A DNA stretch of 64,000 bases. Origin: Atherix ibis (Eukaryota; Arthropoda; Insecta; Diptera; Athericidae). Below, piece after piece: positions 55,401 through 63,424 of the stretch. Numbering within the stretch: the stretch's first letter is position 1; every line of letters begins with the position of its first letter. The DNA is taken from NCBI GenBank assembly GCA_958298945.1, contig CATQJD010000146.1:1240001-1304000 (forward strand), read 5' to 3'. The notes beneath the pieces are model-generated. The model made no database searches. It was not told where the DNA came from and saw only the letters and a list, made by a program, of their open reading frames with translations. The position numbers and the translations under genes are program-made.

Positions 55401-58400
55401 AATAGTATATTTAAGAGGAATATTAAGTAGTATTTTTAAGAGGAATATGAAGTATAATATTTTAGAGGAATATGAAGTAGTATATTTAAGAGGAATATGA
55501 AGTTGTATATTTAAGAGGAATATGAAGTGGTATATTTAAGAGGAATATGAAGTAGTATATTTAAGAGGAATATTAAGTATAATATTTAAGACGAATATTA
55601 AGTATAATATTTAAGAGGAATATGCAGTAGTATATTAAAGAGGTATATGAAGTAGTATATTTAAGAGGAATATGAAGTATTATATTTAAGAGGAATATGA
55701 AGTAGTATATTTAAGAGGAGTATGCAATAGCATATTTAAGAGGAATATTAAGTAGTATTTTTAAGAGGAATATGAAGTATAATATTTAAGACGAATATGA
55801 AATAGTATATTTAAGAGGAATATGAAGTTGTATATTTAAGAGGAATATGAAGTGGTATATTTAAGAGGAATATGAAGTAGTATATTTAAGAGGAATATTA
55901 AGTATAATATTTAAGACGAATATTAAGTATAATATTTAAGAGGAATATGCAGTAGTATATTAAAGAGGAATATGAAGTAGTATATTTAAGAGGAATATGA
56001 AGTATTATATTTAAGAAGAATATGGAGTAGTATATTTAAGAGAAATATGAAGTAGTATATTTAAGAGGAATATGAAGTAGTAAATTTAAGAGGAATATGA
56101 AATAGTATATTTAAGAGGAATATGAAGTAGTATATTTAAGAGGAATATGAAGTAGTATATTAAGGAGGAATATGAAGTAGTATATTTAAAAGAGATATAT
56201 ATTTGAGAGGAATATGAAGTAGTATATTTTAGAGGAATATGAAGTAGTATATTTAAGAGGAATATGAAGTAGTATATTTAAGAGGAATATGAAGTAGTAT
56301 ATTTAAGAGGAATATGCAATAGTATATTTAAGACGAATATTAAGTAGTATTTTTAAGAGGAATATGAAGTATAATATTTAAGACGAATATGAAATAGTAT
56401 ATTTAAGAGGAATATGAAGTTGTATATTTAAGAGGAATATGAAGTGGTATATTTAAGAGGAATATTAAGTATAATATTTAAGACGAATATTAAGTATAAT
56501 ATTTAAGAGGAATATGCAGTAGTATATTAAAGAGGAATATGAAGTAGTATATTCAAGGGGAATATGAAGTATTATATTTAAGAGGAATATGAAGTAGTAT
56601 ATTTAAGAGGAATATGAAGTAGTATATTTAAAAAATATGAAGTAGTATATTTAAGAGGAATATGAAGTAGTATACATAAGAGGAATATTAAGTATAATAT
56701 TTAAGAGGAATATTAAGTATAGTATTTAAGAAGAATATGCATTAGTATATTTAAGATGAATATGAAGTAGTATCTTTAAGAGGAATATGAAGTAGTATAT
56801 TTAAGAGAAATATGAAGTAGTATTTTTTAGAGGAATATGCAGTAGTATATTTAAGAAGAATATTAAGTAGTATATGTAAGAGGAATATGAAGTAGTATAT
56901 TTAAGAGGAATATGAAGTAGTATATTTAAGAGGAATGTTAAGTATTATATTTAAAAGGAATATGAAGTAGTATATTAAAGAGGAATATGAAGTAGTATAT
57001 TTACGAGAAGTATGAAGTAGTATATTTAAGAGGAATATGCAGTAGTATTTTTAAGAGGAATATGCAGTAGTATATTTAAGAGGAATATACAGTGATATAT
57101 TTAAGAGGAATATGAAGTATTATATTTAAGAGGAATATTAAGTTTTATATTTAAGAGGAATATTAGGTATTACATTTAAGAGGAATATGAAGTAGTATAT
57201 TTAAGAGGAATATGAAGTAGTATATTTAAGAGGAATATGAAGTAGTATATTTAAGAAGAATATGAAGTAGTATATTTAAGAGGAATATGAAGTAGTATAT
57301 TTAAGAAAAATATGAAGTAGTATATTTAAGAGGAATATGAAGTAGCATATTTAAGAGGAGTATTAAGTATAATATTTAAGAGTAATATTAAGTATAATAT
57401 TTAAGAGGAATATGCAGTAGTATATTTAAGCGGAATATGAAGTAGTATATTTAAGAGAAATATGAAGTATTATATTTGAGAGGAATATGAAGTAGTATAT
57501 TTAAGAGGAATATGAAGTAGTATATTTAGGAGGAATATGAAGTAGTATATTTAAGAGAAATATGAAGTAGTATATTTAAGAGGAATATGCAGTAGTATAT
57601 TTAAGAGGAATATGAAGTAGTATATTTAAGAGGAATATGCAGTAGTATATTTAAGAGGAATATGAAGTAGTATATTTAAGAGGAATATGAAGTATTATAT
57701 TTAAGAGGAATATAAAGTAGTATATTTAAGAGGAATATTAAGTATAATATTAAAGACGAATATTAAGTATAATATTTAAGAGGAATATGCAGTAGTATAT
57801 TTAAGAGGAATATGAAGAAGTATATTTAAGAGGAATATGAAGTATTATATTTAAGAGGAATATGAAGTAGTATATTTAAGAGGAATATGAAGTAGTATAT
57901 TTAAAAAATATGAAGTAGTATACTTAAGAGGAATATGAAGTAGTATACATAAGAGGAAGTAGTATATTTAAGAGAAATATGAAGTAGTATTTTTAAGAGG
58001 AATATGCAGTAGTATATTTAAGAAGAATATTAAGTAGAATATGTAAGAGGAATATGAAGTAGTATATTTAAGAGGAATATGAAGTAGTATATTTAAGAGC
58101 AATATTAAGTATTATATTTAAGAGGAATATGAGGTAGTATATTAAAGAGGAATATGAAGTAGTATATTTGCGAGAATTAAAAAGTAGTATATTTAAGAGG
58201 AATATGCAGTAGTATATTTAAGAGGAATATGCAGTAGTATATTTAAGAGGAATATACAGTGGTATATTTAAGAGGAATATGAAGTATTATATTTAAGAGG
58301 AATGTGAAGAAGTATATTTAAGAGGAATATGAAGTAGTATATTTAGTTTTATATTTAGGAGGAATATTAGGTATTACATTTAAGAGGAATATGAAGTAGT

Positions 58401-59900
58401 ATATTTAAGAGGAATATGAAGTAGTATATTTAAGAGGAATATTAAGTATAATATTTAAGAGTAATATTAAGTATAATATTTAAGAGGAATATGCAGTAGT
58501 ATATTTAAGAGGAATATGAAGTAGTATATTTAAGAGAAATATGAAGTATTATATTTGAGAGGAATATGAAGTAGTATATTTAAGAGGAATATGAAGTAGT
58601 ATATTTAAGAGGAATATGAAGTAGTATATTTAAGAGAAATATGAAGTAGTATATTTAAGAGTAATATGCAGTAGTATATTTAAGAGGAATATGAAGTAGT
58701 ATATTTAAGAAGAATATGCAGTAGTATATTTAAGAGGAATATGAAGTAGTATATTTAAGAGGAATATGAAGTATTATATTTAAGAGGAATATGAAGTAGT
58801 ATATATAAGAGGAATATTAAGTATAATATTTAAGACGAATATTAAGTATAATATTTAGGAGGAATATGCATTAGTATATTTAAGAGGAATATGAAGTAGT
58901 ATATTTAAGAGGAATATGAAGTATTATATTTAAGAGGAATATGAAGTAGTATATTTAAGAGGAATATGAAGTATTATATTTAAAAAATATGAAGTAGTAT
59001 ATTTAAGAGGAATATGAAGTAGTATACATAAGAGGAATATTAGGTATAATATTTAAGAGGAATATTATGTATAGTATTTAAGAAGAATATGCATTAGTAT
59101 ATTTAAGAGGAATATGAAGTAGTATATTTAAGAGGAATATGAAGTAATATTTTTAAGAGAAATATGAAGTAGTATTTTTAAGAGGAATATGCAGTAGTAT
59201 ATTTAACAAGAATATTAAGTAGAATATGTAAGAGGAATATGAAGTAGTATATTTAAGAGGAATATGAAGTAGTATATTTAAAAGGAATATTAAGTATTAT
59301 ATTTAAGAGGAATATGAAGTAGTATATTAAAAAGGAATATGAAGTAATATATTTACGAGAATTATGAAGTAGTATATTTAAGAGGAATATGCAGTAGTAT
59401 ATATAAGAGTAATATGCAGTAGTATATTTAAGATGAATATACAGTGGTATATTTAAGAGGAATATGAAGTATTATATTTAAGAGGAATGTGAAGAAGTAT
59501 ATTTAAGAGGAATATGAAGTAGTATATTTAAGAGGAATATTAAGTTTTATATTTAAGAGGGATATTAGGTATTACATTTAAGAGGAATATGAAGTAGTAT
59601 CTTTAAGAGGAATATGAAGTAGTATATTTAAGAGGAATATGAAGTAGTATATTTATGAGGAATATGAAGTAGTATATATAAAAGAAATATGAAGTAGTAT
59701 ACTTAAGAGGAATATGAAGTAGTATATTTAAGAGGAATATTAAATAGTATATTTAAGAGGAATATGAAGTAGTATATGTAAGAGGAATATGGAGTAGTAT
59801 ATTTAAGAGGAATATGCAGTAGTATATTTAAGAGGAATATGAAGTAGTATATTTAAGAGGAATATTAAGTATTATATTTAAGAGGAATATGAAGTAGTAT
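49480..59900 (+). repeat. Long satellite segment E, copy 2 (expanded)
   Basis: Collinear with 32820..41160, as shown by the shared rare markers listed there. It is about 2.1 kb longer. One jump in offset, about 700 bp, lies between the GCATTAG markers at 52501 and 53624. Another follows from the 650-bp tandem duplication at about 53598..54897. Truncated monomers at 57955 (AAGAGGAAGTAGTATATTT) and 58340 (TATTTAGTTTTATATTT) mark internal deletion joints that are absent at the matching places in other modules. Still pure satellite. Confidence 0.8.
53598..54897 (+). repeat. 650-bp (26-monomer) tandem duplication
   Basis: Copy 1 is about 53598..54247 and copy 2 about 54248..54897. GCATTAG lies at 53624 and 54274, GGTAGTATGT at 53801 and 54451, and GTGAAGAAG at 54022 and 54672, all 650 bp apart, exactly 26 monomers. 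A few point differences were seen (for example TTTACAAG against TTTACGAG, and GGAGTAG against GAAGTAG). Copy 1 of segment E has only one such unit, so this arose after the long duplication or was lost from copy 1. Confidence 0.88.
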
Positions 59901-60363
59901 ATTTAAGAGGAATATGAAGTAGTATATTTAAGAGAAATATGAAGTAGTATATTTAAGAGAAATATGAAGTAGTAAATTTAAGAGGAATATGAAATAGTAT
60001 ATTTAAGAGGAATATGAAGTAGTATATTTAAGAGGAATATGAAGTAGTATATTTAAGAGGAATATGAAGTAGTATATTTAAAAGAAATATATATTTAAGA
60101 AGAATATGAAGTAGTATATTTTAGAGGAATATGAAGTAGTATATTTAAGAGAAATATGAAGTAGTATATTTAAGAGAAATATGAAGTAGTAAATTTAAGA
60201 GGAATATGAAATAGTATATTTAAGAGGAATATGAAGTAGTATATTTAAGAGGAATATGAAGTAGTATATTTAAGAGTAATATGAAGTAGTATATTTAAGA
60301 GGAATATGCAGTAGTATATTTAAGAGGAATATTAAGTATTATATTTAAGAGGAATATGAAGTA
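59900..60363 (+). repeat. Satellite immediately left of the mariner
   Basis: Plain satellite with the TAGTAAATTT monomer (near 59971 and 60188) and the shortened AAAAGAAATATATATTT monomer near 60085. The same combination recurs right of the transposon at 61.70 to 61.83, 62.19 to 62.31 and 62.93 to 63.05 kb. The last monomer stops within GAAGTA at 60363, where the transposon begins. Confidence 0.85.
60362..60363. other. TA target-site duplication, left
   Basis: The TA that precedes the left inverted repeat. With 61623..61624 it forms the TA duplication expected of mariner insertion. Joining GAAG, one TA and GTATATTTAAG across the element gives an exact satellite monomer, which confirms both element ends to the base. 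Confidence 0.96.
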
Positions 60364-60392
60364 CGTGGGCTACTATATATATTTCTGGCCTA
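60364..60392 (+). repeat. Mariner terminal inverted repeat, left (3' side of the gene)
   Basis: Twenty-nine bases beginning CGTGGGCTAC and ending TTTCTGGCCTA. It matches the reverse complement of 61594..61622 at 28 of 29 positions; the mismatch is at position 4 (G here, A at the other end). This is the expected transposase binding and cleavage site. Confidence 0.95.
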
Positions 60393-60429
60393 ATAATGAA
60401 AATGCGAATATTTATCAACGAAAAAGGTT

Positions 60430-61447
60430 TTATTGTTTTTCAAAATATTCTCCATCAAGATTTATACACTTTTGCATGCGCTCAAACCAATTTTCGAAGC
60501 ACTTTTTCCACTCCGATTGAGACACCTCCAAAACATGGTTTTTGAATGCTTCAACAGCATCTTCTGGCGACGAAAATTAAAAAGAAGTCATTGGGTGCCA
60601 AGTCAGGGCTGTACGGAGGATGACCCATCAATTCGACGTTTTGTCCGGTCAAAAAGGCGCTGGTTTGAGCCGATGTGTGAGAGCTCGCATTGTCATGGTG
60701 CACAATGATTCGACTTCTCTTGTTCGTTTTTCGAATTTCTCCGAAGACTTCAGGCAAACAAATGGTGGTGTACCACTCAGAATTGAACGTCCTACGTTGC
60801 ACAAGCGGAACAGTCGCCACATGACCAGTTTTGCCAAAGAAACAAGCGACCATTTGCTTCGAAGTGCTTCTTCCACGAACAACTTTCGTTGGATTTGACT
60901 CGTCTTGGAAGACCCACACGGTCGATTGCTGTTTTGTTTCGGGCTCATACGCATAGATCCATGATTCGTCACCTGTGACGATCTTATAAACGTCTTTTGA
61001 AGCACCGCGATCGTATTTTTTCAGCATTTCTTTACACCAATCCACACGAGCCTTTTTTTGAGCGATTGTCAAATTGTGCGGGATCCAACGAGAACAAACC
61101 TTTTTTACGGCCAGGTGTTCATGCAATATCGAATGTATGCTGGTGGGAGAAATGCCTAGGCATGCCTCTATCTCACGGTATGTCACATGACGGTCTTGCA
61201 TTATCAGTTCACGTACGGCATCGATGCTTTCTGGAACAACGGCTGTTTTTGGACGACCTTCACGGAATTCGTCTTTGAGCGAGCGTCGGCCACGATTGAA
61301 TTCGTTGTACCAGTTTTTCACAGTGCTATAGGATGGTGCTTCATAGCCATACAAAGATTTAAGTTCATCGATGCACTCTTGTCGTGATAATCCACGTCGA
61401 AAGTTGTGAAAAATGATCGCACGAAAATGTTCACGAGTTAATTCCAT
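60430..61447 (-). pseudogene. Mariner transposase, frameshifted by a small deletion
   Basis: Cut-and-paste transposase gene. The ATG is at 61445..61447 in a good context (A at -3, G at +4). It reads 298 codons to a stop at 60551. Residues 1 to about 110 form the paired helix-turn-helix DNA-binding region, with GRPK near 64 to 67 as the linker. WIPHNLT (121 to 127) is the conserved mariner WVPH-LT motif. Catalytic aspartates are D160 (TGDESW), D252 (HHDNASSH) and D287 (APNDFF), with exactly 34 residues between the last two, the mariner DD34D signature; YSPDLAP is at 279 to 285. After NDFFL the frame is wrong and ends in ARRCC. The expected C-terminus, starting SSPEDAVEAF and ending GEYFEKQ, is intact in another frame at 60430..60573 (47 codons and stop). 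About a dozen expected residues between them are missing. Family proteins are about 345 residues. The truncated protein keeps all catalytic residues but probably does not work. Confidence 0.95.
60573..60583 (-). other. Deletion and frameshift joint in the transposase
   Basis: On the minus strand the codons for FFL run straight into ATTTTCGTCG, where related transposases have roughly a dozen more residues rich in K, R and Q before FSSPED. One stray A separates the two frames, so the deleted length is not a multiple of three (2 modulo 3 if all else is normal). The T-rich tract at the joint is a plausible slippage or repair site. The exact deleted length cannot be read from this copy alone. Confidence 0.85.
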
Positions 61448-61593
61448 TTTTTTGCCAAATTGATTTTTTCAAGTCACTGTAAACAACACAAATGATAGTC
61501 GTACGTCAAAACGTTCTGAGTACGTTTATGCTAAAAAATGTCAAACTTTCCAATGGAAATGTCAGATCGCACCTGGCAACACTTAGTGTTGCC
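61448..61593 (-). promoter_or_regulatory. Mariner 5' untranslated and presumed promoter region
   Basis: The 146 bp between the transposase ATG and the right inverted repeat, which in mariners holds the weak internal promoter. I see no confident TATA box. It contains a run of T/A just before the ATG and several CGTACG/ACGT-type short palindromes around 61500..61530. A perfect hairpin lies at the outer edge (61575..61593). Confidence 0.55.
61575..61593. repeat. Perfect 8-bp-stem hairpin next to the right inverted repeat
   Basis: GGCAACAC, loop TTA, GTGTTGCC, directly abutting the inner end of the right terminal repeat. The left end has no equivalent, so the two ends of the element differ just inside the repeats. 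Such subterminal differences can affect how strongly transposase binds each end; that role here is inference. Confidence 0.8.
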
Positions 61594-61622
61594 TAGGCCA
61601 GAAATATATATAGTAGCCTACG
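61594..61622 (-). repeat. Mariner terminal inverted repeat, right (5' side of the gene)
   Basis: Ends GTAGCCTACG on the + strand. It is the reverse complement of 60364..60392 with one mismatch. It begins with TAGGCCAG immediately after the hairpin. Confidence 0.95.
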
Positions 61623-61624
61623 TA
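61623..61624. other. TA target-site duplication, right
   Basis: The second copy of the TA. The satellite resumes in phase as GTATATTTAAGAGG from 61625, completing the monomer interrupted at 60363. Confidence 0.96.
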
Positions 61625-61948
61625 GTATATTTAAGAGGAATATGAAGTAGTATATTTAAGAGAAATATGAAGTAGTATATTTAAGAGAAATATGAAGTAG
61701 TAAATTTAAGAGGAATATGAAATAGTATATTTAAGAGGAATATGAAGTAGTATATTTAAGAGGAATATGAAGTAGTATATTTAAGAGGAATATGAAGTAG
61801 TATATTTAAAAGAAATATATATTTAAGAGGAATATGAAGTAGTATATTTTAGAGGAATATGAAGTAGTATATTTAAGAGGAATATGAAGTAGTATATTTA
61901 AGAGGAATATGAAGTAGTATATTTAAGAGGAATATGAAGTAGTATATT

Positions 61949-63424
61949 TAAAAAATATGAAGTAGTATATTTAAGAGGAATATGAAGTAGTATACATAAG
62001 AGGAATATTAAGTATAATAATTAAGAGGAATATTAAGTATAGCATTTAAGAAGAATATGCATTAGTATATTTAAGATGAATATGAAGTAGTATCTTTAAG
62101 AGGAATATGAAGTAGTATATTTAAGAGAAATATGAAGTAGTATTTTTTAGAGGAATATGCAGTAGTATATTTAAGAGAAATATGAAGTAGTAAATTTAAG
62201 AGGAATATGAAATAGTATATTTAAGAGGAATATGAAGTAGTATATTTAAGAGGAATATGAAGTAGTATATTTAAGAGGAATATGAAGTAGTATATTTAAA
62301 AGAAATATATATTTAAGAAGAATATGAAGTAGTATATTTTAGAGGAATATGAAGTAGTATATATAAGAGGAATATTAAGTATAATATTTAAGACGAATAT
62401 TAAGTATAATATTTAAGAGGAATATGCATTAGTATATTTAAGAGGAATATGAAGTAGTATATTTAAGAGGAATATGAAGTATTATATTTAAGAGGAATAT
62501 GAAGTAGTATATTTAAGAGGAATATGAAGTATTATATTTAAAAAATATGAAGTAGTATATTTAAGAGGAATATGAAGTAGTATACATAAGAGGAATATTA
62601 GGTATAATATTTAAGAGGAATATTATGTATAGTATTTAAGAAGAATATGCATTAGTATATTTAAGAGGAATATGAAGTAGTATATTTAAAAAATATGAAG
62701 TAGTATATTTAAGAGGAATATGAAGTAGTATACATAAGAGGAATATTAAGTATAATAATTAAGAGGAATATTAAGTATAGCATTTAAGAAGAATATGCAT
62801 TAGTATATTTAAGATGAATATGAAGTAGTATCTTTAAGAGGAATATGAAGTAGTATATTTAAGAGAAATATGAAGTAGTATTTTTTAGAGGAATATGCAG
62901 TAGTATATTTAAGAGAAATATGAAGTAGTAAATTTAAGAGGAATATGAAATAGTATATTTAAGAGGAATATGAAGTAGTATATTTAAGAGGAATATGAAG
63001 TAGTATATTTAAGAGGAATATGAAGTAGTATATTTAAAAGAAATATATATTTAAGAAGAATATGAAGTAGTATATTTTAGAGGAATATGAAGTAGTATAT
63101 ATAAGAGGAATATTAAGTATAATATTTAAGACGAATATTAAGTATAATATTTAAGAGGAATATGCATTAGTATATTTAAGAGGAATATGAAGTAGTATAT
63201 TTAAGAGGAATATGAAGTATTATATTTAAGAGGAATATGAAGTAGTATATTTAAGAGGAATATGAAGTATTATATTTAAAAAATATGAAGTAGTATATTT
63301 AAGAGGAATATGAAGTAGTATACATAAGAGGAATATTAGGTATAATATTTAAGAGGAATATTATGTATAGTATTTAAGAAGAATATGCATTAGTATATTT
63401 AAGAGGAATATGAAGTAGTATATT
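61949..63424 (+). repeat. 738-bp tandem duplication right of the mariner
   Basis: Copy 1 is about 61949..62686 and copy 2 about 62687..63424. TAAAAAATATG lies at 61949 and 62687. GCATTAG lies at 62059 and 62797, at 62426 and 63164, and at 62649 and 63387, all 738 bp apart. I noticed no difference between the copies, so the event is probably very recent. The unit is not a multiple of 25 because it contains several shortened monomers. Confidence 0.9.

Larger units (their letters stand above)
1..60363 (+). repeat. 25-bp AT-rich satellite array, left of the mariner
   Basis: Continuous tandem array of a 25-bp monomer, about 2,400 copies here. The commonest monomer reads GAGGAATATGAA then GTAGTATATTTAA on the + strand: 11 A, 8 T, 6 G, no C (24% GC). 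Frequent variants are GCAGTAG for GAAGTAG, GAGAAATAT for GAGGAATAT, ATTAAGTATT for ATGAAGTAGT, GAGGTAG for GAAGTAG and ATTAAGTATAAT. Monomers are head to tail; the inversions I found are the short patches at 20.5, 21.5, 22.7 and 23.7 kb and one at 30.47 kb. The 25-bp phase holds for kilobases and is broken only by local indels. No gene, promoter, RNA gene or other transposon was seen in it. Its chromosomal role (centromeric, subtelomeric, sex-chromosomal heterochromatin) cannot be told from the sequence. Confidence 0.97.
60364..61622 (-). mobile_element. Mariner-family DNA transposon, 1,259 bp, probably non-autonomous
   Basis: A complete Tc1/mariner-superfamily element inserted in the satellite. 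Its ends are 29-bp inverted repeats (60364..60392 and 61594..61622) starting CGTGGGCTAC and, on the other strand, CGTAGGCTAC, with one mismatch. It is flanked by TA duplications. The length of about 1.26 kb is slightly under the usual 1.3 kb because of a small internal deletion. The single gene runs on the minus strand and encodes a DD34D transposase broken near its end. Base composition is far from the host array, with ordinary GC and all four bases on both strands. Transposase similarity points to the mariner families widespread in insects; I do not assign a subfamily. It could still be moved by a transposase supplied from another copy, because both ends look intact. Confidence 0.97.

Noticed and set aside
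1..60363. CRISPR-like array
   Set aside because: The repeats are directly head to tail with no unique spacers, there are no cas genes, and the period is 25 bp in total.
1..60363. A TATA box in every monomer (GTATATTTAA)
   Set aside because: The match is a by-product of AT-rich composition repeated thousands of times. There is no downstream gene or other promoter element.
60433..61387. Plus-strand open frames of 66 to 93 codons (60433..60708, 60620..60898, 60997..61278, 61187..61387) and a 118-codon minus frame at 60649..61005
   Set aside because: They overlap the mariner transposase in other frames. The transposase frame carries all the conserved motifs, so these are shadows.
60364..61622. 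Domesticated mariner gene (SETMAR-like)
   Set aside because: There is no SET domain or other host exon, the element is intact from inverted repeat to inverted repeat, and the reading frame is frameshifted.
60364..61622. Satellite born from the transposon ends, since the inverted repeat contains CTACTATATATATTT
   Set aside because: The likeness to AGTAGTATATTTAA is short and AT-rich. The insertion clearly interrupts a pre-existing monomer, so the satellite was there first.
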